Shown piece after piece: positions 36,478-45,274 of a stretch of 63,407 bases of DNA. The DNA is taken from the NCBI GenBank assembly GCA_018820205.1, contig JAHJOK010000033.1, positions 1-63,407 of the forward strand, in the 5' to 3' direction. Numbering within the stretch: position 1 is the stretch's first letter; every line of letters begins with the position of its first letter. The notes beneath the pieces are model-generated. The model searched no databases. It was not told where the DNA came from and saw only the letters and a program-made list of their open reading frames with translations. The position numbers and the translations under genes are program-made. Origin of the DNA: Alphaproteobacteria bacterium. GTDB taxonomy: Bacteria; Pseudomonadota; Alphaproteobacteria; Caulobacterales; Caulobacteraceae.

Positions 36478-39400
36478 GTGCGCCATATCATCTCTACAAT
36501 TGCGCCTGATCACCGAAACAAGTTGGGGCTGATCCGGTGCGGCGTGTCCGCGCTGGCCATCGCATCGGTCATGGCGGCAGCGCCTGCGCTGGCCCAGTCG
36601 CAACCGACGCCTCAGGAAGACGACGACGCGACCGAGGTCGAGGAAATCATCGTCACCGGTATTCGCGGGAGCCTGCAGAGCGCCCAGAACATCAAGCGCA
36701 ACGCCGAAGTGTTCGTTGACTCGATTTCCGCCCAGGACATCGGCGCCCTTCCCGACCGGTCGGTGACCGAGGCCCTGCAGCGCGTGCCCGGCGTGTCGAT
36801 CGACCGCTTCGCCGCCGGCGTGGACCCCGATCACTTCTCGGTGGAGGGTTCCGGCGTCGTCGTGCGCGGCCTGACCTTCGTCCGTTCTGAATTCAATGGC
36901 CGCGACGCCTTCACCGCCAACAACGGCCGTGCGCTCGGGTTCGCCGACGTGCCGTCCGAACTGCTGGCAGGCGTCGATGTGTTCAAGAACCAGTCGGCCG
37001 ATCTGATCGAAGGCGGCATCGCCGGCACGGTCAACCTGCGGACCCGCGTTCCGTTCGATCAGGCGGGCGACCTGCTCTCGGCCTCGGTCGAAGCCAGCTA
37101 CGGCGACTTCGCCGAGGAATGGAGCCCGACCTATTCGGTCCTGGGCAGCAAACGCTGGGACACCGAGATCGGTGAGTTCGGCCTGCTGGCCAACTTCGTC
37201 GATTCCCAACTCAAGTCGCGTGGCGACGGCCAGCAGATCTCGAACTTCTCGCTACGGTCGGACCTCGGCCCGACGCCGGTCTATTTCCCTCGCGGCGCGT
37301 CGTTCCGCTCGCAGGAGTTCGACCGGGGCCGCACCGGATATGCGGCGGCCGGCCAATGGCGCAGCCCCGATCGCACCATGATCGCCACGGCCCAGTTCCT
37401 GCGCTCCGAAGCGACGCAGGCTTGGACCGAACATGCGGTAGAGATTGCGACCGACAACGTCACGTCGAACGGCGATTCCCGCCCTGTCCTGGGCACGACC
37501 TTCGACTTCGGCGACGACGGCGTCTTCACCAACGGCACCATCACCGGCCCGACCGGTTGGCGTGACGACTCCGCAGGCGGACGTGAGAACCGGAACCCCG
37601 CCTTCGGTCTGCAGAGCAACAACCAGCGACGCGACGTCTATTCGGAAAACATCACCACCGATTACGGCTTCAACTTCAAATGGACGCCGACCGATCGGTT
37701 GAAGTTCAACTTCGACATCCAGCGCGTGGAATCCACGGTCGAAAACCTCGACGCCACTCTGTGGGCCTCCACCTATCAGAACGCCTCCATCCAGCTGCGC
37801 GGCGACGACGTGCCGCTGGTGACCTTTCTGCCGCCGTCGGAAAACGGCGTGGTGGTCCAGTGCCCGACGGATGGGACGGACGGCGCAGACTGCCCGCGCT
37901 ACTACAACTCGCCGAACGACAATTTCAGCAATCCGTTCAACAGCTTCGTCCGCAACAACATGGACCATGCCGAGGACAGCGAGGGCGAGCTGACCGCAGT
38001 TCGGCTGGACGGGGAATATACCTTCGACGAGGATAGCTGGCTGGAATCGGTCCGCTTCGGCTATCGCCGTGCGGAACGGGAGCAGACCACACGCTTCTCG
38101 CAGTACAACTGGGGCGTCATCAGCGAACAGTGGGGCGGCGGCGGCCCGGTCTGGCTGACCGACTCCGCCGACGGCGTGCCCGAAGCCAACGGCCTGCCGG
38201 GCACGGCCGGAACCCTGGTCGGTTCGATGTTCGAGACCTTCGCCTTCGACAATTTCTTCCGCGGCGACGTTCCCGTTCCCACCGGCGACCAACCCCGCCT
38301 GTTCTATAACCAGAATATCGTCGAGAACTACGACGCCTACTCTGCTTTCGGCCTTCAGGTCGGCGACGAATGGCGGGCCAGGCTGCTGGATGGGTGTCCG
38401 CAGAACTGGGTGCCTCTGGCGCTGCGCTGCGATGTCGTTCCCGGCACGATGTACCGGCTGAACGAGATCAACCCCGTCGACGAACAGAGCGACGCCTTCT
38501 ACGGCATGCTCCGTTATGCGGGCGAAACCGCCAACGGCGTCAGGCTCAGCGGCAATATCGGACTGCGCTACACGACGACAGACCGTCAGGCCGGCGGGTA
38601 CATCGCCTTCCCGCGCGTCGCCTTCAGCACCGAGGATCAGTGCGCGAACGTGCCGCCCGGCGAGACCGCGACGGCGTTCTGCCGCCTGGTGTCCCCGGCT
38701 GATCGGGCCGCCGCGCGCGCCTTCGCCAACGGCGCCATCACCGAGGACAACAAGGAGACGACGTTCGACTACCTCCTGCCCAGCTTCAACCTTCGGGCGG
38801 AGATCGACGGCGGCAAGGTCTTCCGCTTCGGCTATTCCAAGGCCATCACGCCGCCAGACATCGGCCTGACGCGCAATTTCTTCAACGTGAATCTGTCGGG
38901 CAACGAGCTCGATATCGTCAACGGGCGGCCCACAGGCCGGTTCGCGGTCGGCAATCCGTTGCTCAAGCCGATCCAGGCGGACAGCTTCGACGCCTCGTTT
39001 GAGTGGTACTACGGCAATCCGGGGTCGTTCACGGTCTCGCTGTTCTACAAGACCCTGACCGACGTGATCACCAACGGCACCCAGCGTCAGGCCTTCACCA
39101 ACAACGGCGCCACCTTCGACGCCGTGGTCACCACGCCTGTGAACTCGGATGAGGAGGCGACGGTCAAGGGCTTCGAGGTGGCCTGGCAAGCCCTGCTCGA
39201 CGACTACCTGCCTGAACCGTTCGCCGGTTTCGGCTTCAACGCCAACTACACCTACATCGACTCCGAGGGCGTGCCGCAAAGCACCCTGTCCAACACCGAC
39301 CCGGACGTGGCCGCCGGTCGTGTCGCCAATATCGACACCAGCCTGCTGCCGCTGCAGAACCTGTCGGAACACACGGTCAATCTGGCCGGCTTCTATGAAA

Positions 39401-39690
39401 AAGGCCCGCTGGCGCTTCGTCTGGCCTACGCTTGGCGCTCCGAGTTCCTGATCACGCCGCGTGACGTCATCGTCCCGTTCGCGCCGATCATGAACGAGGC
39501 GACCGGCCAGCTCGACGGGTCGGCCTTCTACTCTGTGACCGACAACATCAAGGTCGGTGTCCAGGCGGTCAATCTCACCAATGAGATCACCCGCACGTCC
39601 CAGGTTCTGAACAACGATCTCCTGCGTACGGGACGTTCCTGGTTCGTCAACGACCGGCGCTTCACCTTCATCGTCCGCGCCACTTTCTAA
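36478..39690 (+). CDS. TonB-dependent receptor, probable xylo-oligosaccharide importer
   Basis: 1070 residues: signal peptide (to ALAQSQ), a TonB-box/linker region (VEEIIVTGIRGSLQSA, typical of carbohydrate-linked receptors of Caulobacterales and Xanthomonadales), a plug domain (DRSVTEALQRVPGVSIDR to about 215) and a 22-strand barrel ending in the aromatic residue of FTFIVRATF. GTG 36478 is supported by GGAGGA 6 bases upstream. It lies in the outer membrane and takes up ligands using TonB energy. The xylan enzymes around it and the shared operator motifs point to xylo- or aldourono-oligosaccharides. A strong terminator follows. Confidence 0.93.
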   Translation: MRHIISTIAPDHRNKLGLIRCGVSALAIASVMAAAPALAQSQPTPQEDDDATEVEEIIVTGIRGSLQSAQNIKRNAEVFVDSISAQDIGALPDRSVTEALQRVPGVSIDRFAAGVDPDHFSVEGSGVVVRGLTFVRSEFNGRDAFTANNGRALGFADVPSELLAGVDVFKNQSADLIEGGIAGTVNLRTRVPFDQAGDLLSASVEASYGDFAEEWSPTYSVLGSKRWDTEIGEFGLLANFVDSQLKSRGDGQQISNFSLRSDLGPTPVYFPRGASFRSQEFDRGRTGYAAAGQWRSPDRTMIATAQFLRSEATQAWTEHAVEIATDNVTSNGDSRPVLGTTFDFGDDGVFTNGTITGPTGWRDDSAGGRENRNPAFGLQSNNQRRDVYSENITTDYGFNFKWTPTDRLKFNFDIQRVESTVENLDATLWASTYQNASIQLRGDDVPLVTFLPPSENGVVVQCPTDGTDGADCPRYYNSPNDNFSNPFNSFVRNNMDHAEDSEGELTAVRLDGEYTFDEDSWLESVRFGYRRAEREQTTRFSQYNWGVISEQWGGGGPVWLTDSADGVPEANGLPGTAGTLVGSMFETFAFDNFFRGDVPVPTGDQPRLFYNQNIVENYDAYSAFGLQVGDEWRARLLDGCPQNWVPLALRCDVVPGTMYRLNEINPVDEQSDAFYGMLRYAGETANGVRLSGNIGLRYTTTDRQAGGYIAFPRVAFSTEDQCANVPPGETATAFCRLVSPADRAAARAFANGAITEDNKETTFDYLLPSFNLRAEIDGGKVFRFGYSKAITPPDIGLTRNFFNVNLSGNELDIVNGRPTGRFAVGNPLLKPIQADSFDASFEWYYGNPGSFTVSLFYKTLTDVITNGTQRQAFTNNGATFDAVVTTPVNSDEEATVKGFEVAWQALLDDYLPEPFAGFGFNANYTYIDSEGVPQSTLSNTDPDVAAGRVANIDTSLLPLQNLSEHTVNLAGFYEKGPLALRLAYAWRSEFLITPRDVIVPFAPIMNEATGQLDGSAFYSVTDNIKVGVQAVNLTNEITRTSQVLNNDLLRTGRSWFVNDRRFTFIVRATF

Positions 39691-39712
39691 CCATCTCCTG
39701 ACGACCAACTCA

Positions 39713-39749
39713 GGCCCCGACGGTTCGCCCGTCGGGGCCTTTTCCTTTA
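39713..39749 (+). terminator. intrinsic terminator after the TonB receptor
   Basis: An 11-bp perfect stem (39713-39723 / 39729-39739) with loop TTCGC is followed by TTTTCCTTTA. It should end most receptor transcripts, so the next gene either relies on read-through or has its own promoter. Confidence 0.9.
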
Positions 39750-39760
39750 TTGCGTTGCGT

Positions 39761-40792
39761 ATGACCTCAACCCGAACATCCAGCCTGCCGGCGCCCGGAG
39801 CCATCGCTGTCAGAGAGGCGACCGACCGCCAGACCTTCGAGCGTGATATCGTGCCCGCCTATGAGCCTGTCGTGATGAAGGGCCAGGTCGCCGACTGGCC
39901 GATCGTTGATGCGGCGCGTGACGGCGACGCGACGCTCGTCGCCCTGTTGAAGGCCGGCGCGACCGATCGGCCGCTTGAGACTTTCGTCGGCGCGCCCGAA
40001 ATCCAGGGCCGGTTCTTTTATAATGAGGCCGTCAACGGCCTGAATTTCGAGCGGCGCCCCGTGCCGTTGCGCGCGACGCTGGATCGACTGATGACCCAGC
40101 GCGACGATGCGGCCGCCGCGCTCTATGTCGGCGCGGCGGCCGCGACCGACTGCATGCCGGGGTTCGAGGCTGCCCATGTCCTCGGCCTGGTCGATCCGCG
40201 CGTCCTGCCGCGTCTGTGGATCGGCAACGCCTCGACCGTCTCCACCCACTACGATCTCTCCGACAATCTCGCCTGTGTCGTGGCCGGACGCCGCCGCTTC
40301 ACCCTGTTCCCGCCCGACCAGTTGAAGAACCTCTACGTCGGCCCGCTGGACTTCACCCTGGCCGGCCAACCCGTCAGCATGGTCGATCTGCGCGCGCCGG
40401 ACCTGGAGCGTTTCCCACGCTTCGCCGAGGCCATGGACCATGCCGTCACAGCCGAACTCGAGCCCGGTGACGTTCTCTACATCCCGCCGCTGTGGTGGCA
40501 TCAGGTGGAGGCTTTGTCGCCGCTGAACCTGCTGGTGAACTACTGGTGGAACGCGGCCGGAGCCCCGCCCTCCCCGTTCGAGGCGCTGGTTCATTCGGTC
40601 ATGACCGTTCGCCACCTGCCCCCGGCCCAGCGCGAGGCCTGGCGCAATCTGTTCGATCACTATGTGTTCGAGACCGACGGCGATCCGGCCGCCCACCTGC
40701 CGCCCGCCAGCCGGGGCGTGCTGGGGCCGATGACGCCCACCTTGGCCAAACGCATCCGTGACTTCCTGACGGCGGGCCTGCGTCGGAACTAG
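39761..40792 (+). CDS. JmjC/cupin_8-type Fe(II)/2-oxoglutarate-dependent oxygenase-like protein
   Basis: 343 residues from ATG 39761 (a TTG two codons upstream is also open). The double-stranded beta-helix carries H163-x-D165 in STHYDLSDNL and the distal H247 in IPPLWWHQVEAL, the facial triad of JmjC-type hydroxylases such as FIH-like enzymes. VVAGRRRFTLFPPDQ precedes a likely co-substrate region. Family members hydroxylate protein side chains or arginine residues; the target here is unknown. It directly follows the TonB receptor terminator and converges with the DUF6445-like gene (4-base overlap). Such cupin genes recur near TonB receptors and Trp halogenases in related bacteria (recalled, not checked). 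Confidence 0.85.
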   Translation: MTSTRTSSLPAPGAIAVREATDRQTFERDIVPAYEPVVMKGQVADWPIVDAARDGDATLVALLKAGATDRPLETFVGAPEIQGRFFYNEAVNGLNFERRPVPLRATLDRLMTQRDDAAAALYVGAAAATDCMPGFEAAHVLGLVDPRVLPRLWIGNASTVSTHYDLSDNLACVVAGRRRFTLFPPDQLKNLYVGPLDFTLAGQPVSMVDLRAPDLERFPRFAEAMDHAVTAELEPGDVLYIPPLWWHQVEALSPLNLLVNYWWNAAGAPPSPFEALVHSVMTVRHLPPAQREAWRNLFDHYVFETDGDPAAHLPPASRGVLGPMTPTLAKRIRDFLTAGLRRN

Positions 40793-41502
40793 GCGGTCGC
40801 TCGATAGGTCAGAAAGATGTTGGCGGTCAGCCGCCCCCGGCGCGGGTCCGCCGACAGGGAGGCCGGGTCCGGGATATGGCCCGAATGCAGGACCCGGCTG
40901 CGGTAGACGATAACCCGGTTGAAGGCGGCCTGGACCAGCCGCGTCCGCACGAACTGCGGCGTGTCCCCGTCGATAAAGGCCGGAGGCGGCGGCTCACGCT
41001 CCAGCTCCGCATCCAGCGCCGACTGGTAGGCCTCCAGCCGGTCCGGCGTCAGAGTCTCGAACCCCGTCGTCCGATGGCGATAGAAGGCCGTGCCGCCCAG
41101 ACGCGGGTCGCACAGATAATGCAGTATGGCGAACTGCAGCGGATCGACCGTGTCGACATGCGGGATCCGCTGCGCCAGGTTCAGCTCTCCCGGCGCCAAG
41201 GTCGCCAGCGAGAAATTACAGGTCGCCCGCCCAAGCGCGACGTCCTCCAGCCCAAAGCCTTTCCGGATCAGTGGGTCCAGCGCCCTCGCCAGACCGCCGA
41301 CATACTCCAGCGGCGCCGGGGCCAGCCGGCCGGGATAGAAATTCTCGCCCGCCGTCGCCTGGCTGAACGTCGCATCTCCGGCCGCGATTTCGACAAGGGC
41401 GGCCGGGTCCGGCAGCGCGTCATCCACGGTCAGAAGCGGCTCGCCCTCATTGCCGAGCCGCTCCAGCTGCGCGCGTTCGGCAAGATCGACCGGCGGGATC
41501 AT
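40789..41502 (-). CDS. DUF6445-like protein, putative non-haem iron oxygenase fold
   Basis: About 237 residues. IPHVDTVDPLQFAILHYL (H115-x-D117) and, near the end, RVIVYRSRVLHSG (H206) followed by RGRLTANIFLTY give the order H-x-D...H...R of 2-oxoglutarate/Fe(II) dioxygenases. From memory the family is DUF6445, often found with Trp halogenases and TonB receptors. No function is established. ATG 41502 is chosen because it lies 8 bases after the preceding stop with AGGGG upstream; an in-frame ATG at 41535 would overlap the deacetylase gene. Confidence 0.7.
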   Translation of the reverse strand: MIPPVDLAERAQLERLGNEGEPLLTVDDALPDPAALVEIAAGDATFSQATAGENFYPGRLAPAPLEYVGGLARALDPLIRKGFGLEDVALGRATCNFSLATLAPGELNLAQRIPHVDTVDPLQFAILHYLCDPRLGGTAFYRHRTTGFETLTPDRLEAYQSALDAELEREPPPPAFIDGDTPQFVRTRLVQAAFNRVIVYRSRVLHSGHIPDPASLSADPRRGRLTANIFLTYRATA

Positions 41503-41509
41503 CACGCCC

Positions 41510-42412
41510 CTAGGTGCACAGGGCGGCCAATTCATTCAACACGTCGGCCCGTTCCGGCACGGCGATCCCGGCGGCCCGCGCTTCATTCTCCAGCGTCAGC
41601 GGCGCGGCCGTGTCAGCAGCCTCGCGGTCAGTCTCGTAGAAGGGGTCGGACATCGCCGCTTCCAGCGACACGAAGGTGACGCCCCTCGCCTGATACAGCT
41701 CCAGCAATCGCGGCATCATCCGGGCGTCGAACGCCCCCGCATGCATCAGCAGCACATAGGGAATGTCGCGGCCGTAGAGGCGATCGGACAGCGCACGCGA
41801 CGCGGCCAACGCCTCGTCGGCCCCGGCCAGAAACAGGGTCTCCATCCGCGCCACCGCCGCCGCATCGCCTGTCTTGCGGCAGCGCTCATAGGTGTTGTTG
41901 TAGGCCCAGTCGCTGAAATCCATGGTCACGCTGGCGACCTTGTAGCCGTGCTCGCGCAGAACCTCTCGCCCCGCCCGACGAACGGCCGGATCGCGACCTT
42001 CGGCCAGGAACGGATAGCGGAACCAGCGCCAGTCCGAGCCGTCCGCCATGGCCTCAAGCACCGGCTCGTTCCTGACCAGTTCGGCCTCGAACGCCTCGGC
42101 GCCGATTTCATCCAGATTGGCGTGGGCCCAGCCGTGGTTGCCCAGCTGATGGCCCGCATCCCGCCAGATCTCCAGCACCGCGCGATCGGCCGGCTCCTCC
42201 TCCAGTCGGCTGGCATTGACGAAGCCCATCGCGGGAACGGCGCCCGCATCGGCCAAGGCCGCGACAAGCCGTCCGATCACGCCGATCCGCGTCTCGCCCG
42301 GCGGCAGCGGCGCATGCGCCGGCAGGTCGTCGAACGTCAGCGCCACCTCCTGCGCTGTCGCGGGGACAGCGAACGCCAGAACCGACAGGGCGCCGATCAG
42401 GGTCTTGCGCAT
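41510..42412 (-). CDS. polysaccharide deacetylase (NodB/CE4-type), exported
   Basis: 300 residues: signal peptide (MRKTLIGALSVLAFAVPATA), then the NodB fold with the metal/catalytic motif VALTFDDLPAHAP and the H-x-x-x-H motif in LGNHGWAHANLDE, followed by RWFRYPFL. A divalent-metal N- or O-deacetylase. In this locus an acetyl-xylan esterase role is plausible, but peptidoglycan or chitin deacetylation cannot be excluded. ATG 42412 has GGAGG 5 bases upstream and overlaps the stop of the SGNH gene by one base, indicating coupling. Confidence 0.85.
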   Translation of the reverse strand: MRKTLIGALSVLAFAVPATAQEVALTFDDLPAHAPLPPGETRIGVIGRLVAALADAGAVPAMGFVNASRLEEEPADRAVLEIWRDAGHQLGNHGWAHANLDEIGAEAFEAELVRNEPVLEAMADGSDWRWFRYPFLAEGRDPAVRRAGREVLREHGYKVASVTMDFSDWAYNNTYERCRKTGDAAAVARMETLFLAGADEALAASRALSDRLYGRDIPYVLLMHAGAFDARMMPRLLELYQARGVTFVSLEAAMSDPFYETDREAADTAAPLTLENEARAAGIAVPERADVLNELAALCT

Positions 42413-43653
42413 CACGGCCTCCGCTCGAAAAGGCTCAACGGCACGGCGTCGCCCATGGCGCGATAGCCGTCCATGGAGGGATGCAGCCCGTCGTTATCCA
42501 GATCGGCCTTCAGATGGTCAGGCCGCGCAGGATCGCGCAGGATCGCGTCGAAATCGATCACCGCGTCGAAATTTCCAGGCGTTCGGATCCAGGCGTTCAC
42601 CGCCTGACGATCCGCCTCGGTCTCCGGCCCCGGGTGATAGTAGGCCGAGCCTGCGAACGGCATGATTGTCGCTCCTATGGCCATCACGCCCCGGTCGCGC
42701 GCGCTCTGCACGATCTGCGCATAGGACTGGATCATGTCGCGCACGATCGCCGCATGGGCCTCGGGGCTGGCGGGCCCATCGCGGGTCAGAACGCCCAGGT
42801 CGTTGACCCCTTCCAACACCACGACATGGGTCACCCCCGACTGGGCCAGGACGTCGCGGTCGAACCGCGCCGCCGCATTGGGCCCCAGCCCGTCCAGCAA
42901 CATCCGGTTGCCGCCGATGCCCAGGTTCAGAACCGCCGCATTCTTCAGCCCCGGCGTCTCCCGAAGCCGCTCGGCCAGCCGGTCGGTCCAGCGGAGATTG
43001 GTGTCCGGCTCAACGCCGTATCCATCAGTGATCGAGTCACCGAACAGGGCGATCACGGCCGGCGCCTGCCCCTCCACATCGACCGCCGCGAGCAAATACC
43101 AGCGCACCACGGCATCCGCATCATTCAGAACGTCCGCCGCGACCCGGTCGCCGACGACGACAAAGGTCGTGGTCCTCGATCCTGGATGTCCAGTCCGTTC
43201 GGCCGGCAGCTCGGCGACGTGCAGACTGATCGCCAGATCAACCCCGGCCTCGACCCTCATCGCCACCGGATCGGACAGGTATTCCGCCCCCGGCGGCACC
43301 GACACCTCGGCCTGTCCGCCGAAGCGCAGCGGCCGGCCGGAACCGGGCACGACCGTCGACTGCCCGGGCGCAACGGCCAGCGCCACCTGTCCGCCTGCGA
43401 TCCTCAATGGCGTGCGTCCGAACCGGTTGGAGACCCGCACCCGCACGCGGTCTCCGCCCCCCGACAGGCGTAAAATCTGACGCAGGGTCACGTCTTCGGT
43501 CACCGTCAGGGCATTGTCGCCCTCGGCGATCATCTGCGCGGAGGCCCAGCTGGCCTTCCATCGCGTCCCTGCGTCCTGTGCCGCCACGGGTCCCGCAAAC
43601 ACCAGCGCCGAAGCGATCAGAACTCTCAGCAGAACGCGACCGAAACCTGTCAT
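42412..43653 (-). CDS. SGNH/GDSL-family esterase, exported; candidate acetylxylan esterase
   Basis: 413 residues: signal peptide (to PVAAQDA), an N-terminal beta-domain (about 30-200) and a C-terminal SGNH hydrolase domain with block I IALFGDSITDGYG, block III LEGVNDLGVL and block V DGLHPSMDGY (catalytic Asp and His). It resembles rhamnogalacturonan or acetyl-xylan esterases. With the downstream deacetylase it could remove acetyl groups from xylan. It is divergent from the fourth halogenase gene. Confidence 0.85.
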   Translation of the reverse strand: MTGFGRVLLRVLIASALVFAGPVAAQDAGTRWKASWASAQMIAEGDNALTVTEDVTLRQILRLSGGGDRVRVRVSNRFGRTPLRIAGGQVALAVAPGQSTVVPGSGRPLRFGGQAEVSVPPGAEYLSDPVAMRVEAGVDLAISLHVAELPAERTGHPGSRTTTFVVVGDRVAADVLNDADAVVRWYLLAAVDVEGQAPAVIALFGDSITDGYGVEPDTNLRWTDRLAERLRETPGLKNAAVLNLGIGGNRMLLDGLGPNAAARFDRDVLAQSGVTHVVVLEGVNDLGVLTRDGPASPEAHAAIVRDMIQSYAQIVQSARDRGVMAIGATIMPFAGSAYYHPGPETEADRQAVNAWIRTPGNFDAVIDFDAILRDPARPDHLKADLDNDGLHPSMDGYRAMGDAVPLSLFERRP

Positions 43654-43741
43654 ACAAACACCTCGAAGCCAGGCCGAACGCTAGCGCCGCACGGTTGAGA
43701 TGGCGAGCGGATTTGGCCTTTTGTCAGACTTTTCACCGGCT

Positions 43742-45274
43742 ATGGTTGGCATGATGCAGACACCCGGCTCCCCTTCCCCCCACACCCTTCGCCATGTGCT
43801 GGTCGTTGGCGGCGGCACGGCAGGCTGGATGGCGGCGGCGGCCCTGTCGCGCCTGATCAGCAATGGCGTGACCCGCGTCTCGGTCGTCGAATCCGAGGAC
43901 ATCGGCACGGTCGGCGTGGGCGAGGCGACCATCCCCCCGATCCAGAGCTTCAACGGCCTGCTCGGCATCGATGAAGCCGACTTCATGCGCGCGACCCAGG
44001 CCACGTTCAAACTGGGCATCGAGTTCGCCGACTGGGGCCAGATCGGCGATCGCTATATGCATCCGTTCGGCGGCTTCGGCGTCGATATGGAGGCCGTCCA
44101 GTTTCATCAGCACTGGCTGCGTCGCCGGGCCGGGGGCGATCCGACCTCCCTGTGGGACTACAGCCTCAGCACCGTGGCCGCCCACGCCGGACGCTTCGTC
44201 AAGCCCGGCAGGGACGCTCCATCGGCCTTGCAGACGTTGAAATACGCCTATCATTTCGATGCCGGCCTCTACGCCGCCTATTTGCGCCGCCATGCGGAAT
44301 CGAAGGGGGTGGTCCGTCACGAGGGCCGCATCGTCGATGTCGCCCTGCGCCCCGCCGATGGTTTCGTCGACGCCGTCACCCTGGACGACGGCCGCCGCAT
44401 CGAGGCCGACCTGTTCATCGACTGCTCGGGCTTTCGCGGCCTGATCATCGAACAGGCTCTGGGCGCCGGCTACGAGGACTGGTCCCACTGGCTGCCCTGC
44501 GACCGGGCGCTGGCCGTTCCGACCGCCAGCGCCGGGCCGCTGAGCCCCTACACCCGCGCCACGGCGGGCAGCGCAGGGTGGCGCTGGCGCATCCCGTTGC
44601 AGCACAGAACCGGCAACGGTCATGTCTATTGCAGCAGCCATATCTCCGACCACGACGCCCATGCCGAGTTGATGACGGGACTGGATGCCGAGCCCCTCGC
44701 CGACCCCCGTCCCTTGCGGTTCGTCACCGGCCGTCGAAAATCTCAGTGGGTCAGGAACTGCGTCTCGCTGGGCCTGTCGTCGGGGTTTCTGGAGCCGCTG
44801 GAATCGACCTCGATCCACATGATCCAGTCGGGGGTGTCCAAGCTGATGACGATGTTCCCGGACGACCGTTTCGACCCGCATCTGATCGCCGAATACAACC
44901 GCCTGTCACAGCTGCAGTTCGAACAGATCCGCGACTTCATCATCGCGCATTACAAGGCCACCCGCCGCGACGACACGCCATTCTGGCGTCAGGTCCGCGA
45001 CATGGAGATCCCCGAAACCCTGTCGCGCAAGATCGACCTGTTCCGCGCCACCGGCCGCCTGTTTCGATACGAGGACGAACTGTTCAGCGAAGCCAGCTGG
45101 ATCGCCGTCCTGCTGGGTCAGGGTATCATCCCCAACGCCTACGAACCCCTCGCCGACGCCGTCGACCGGCCCCTAGCTGACCGCCGCATGGACGCCATCG
45201 CTAAGGTTATCCGCGACATCGCCGCCGACATGCCGGAGCATGAGGCGTTTATCGCGCGGTATTGTCGGGCCTAA
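43742..45274 (+). CDS. tryptophan halogenase-like flavoprotein (fourth copy)
   Basis: About 510 residues with the complete signature set: [21 protein letters not shown]90 in ATFKLGIEF, WRWRIP, and [13 protein letters not shown]. It is more like the first and third halogenases than the degenerate second. Start uncertain: ATGs at 43700, 43742, 43751 and 43754 are in frame without a clear ribosome site. It is not in the halogenase operon but divergent from the SGNH/deacetylase pair and overlapping the aldose epimerase stop by 4 bases. Substrate unknown. Confidence 0.85.
   Translation: MVGMMQTPGSPSPHTLRHVLVVGGGTAGWMAAAALSRLISNGVTRVSVVESEDIGTVGVGEATIPPIQSFNGLLGIDEADFMRATQATFKLGIEFADWGQIGDRYMHPFGGFGVDMEAVQFHQHWLRRRAGGDPTSLWDYSLSTVAAHAGRFVKPGRDAPSALQTLKYAYHFDAGLYAAYLRRHAESKGVVRHEGRIVDVALRPADGFVDAVTLDDGRRIEADLFIDCSGFRGLIIEQALGAGYEDWSHWLPCDRALAVPTASAGPLSPYTRATAGSAGWRWRIPLQHRTGNGHVYCSSHISDHDAHAELMTGLDAEPLADPRPLRFVTGRRKSQWVRNCVSLGLSSGFLEPLESTSIHMIQSGVSKLMTMFPDDRFDPHLIAEYNRLSQLQFEQIRDFIIAHYKATRRDDTPFWRQVRDMEIPETLSRKIDLFRATGRLFRYEDELFSEASWIAVLLGQGIIPNAYEPLADAVDRPLADRRMDAIAKVIRDIAADMPEHEAFIARYCRA

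Noticed and set aside
37252..39804. Very long open frame (about 850 codons) opposite the TonB receptor gene
   Set aside because: It is the antisense shadow of a high-GC coding region. The plus-strand frame gives a signal peptide, plug, barrel and terminal Phe, while the antisense protein has no recognisable domain.
43677..43696. CGCTAGCGCCGCA near the fourth halogenase start as a possible LacI-type site
   Set aside because: The arms outside the GCTAGC core do not match the other sites well enough to call.
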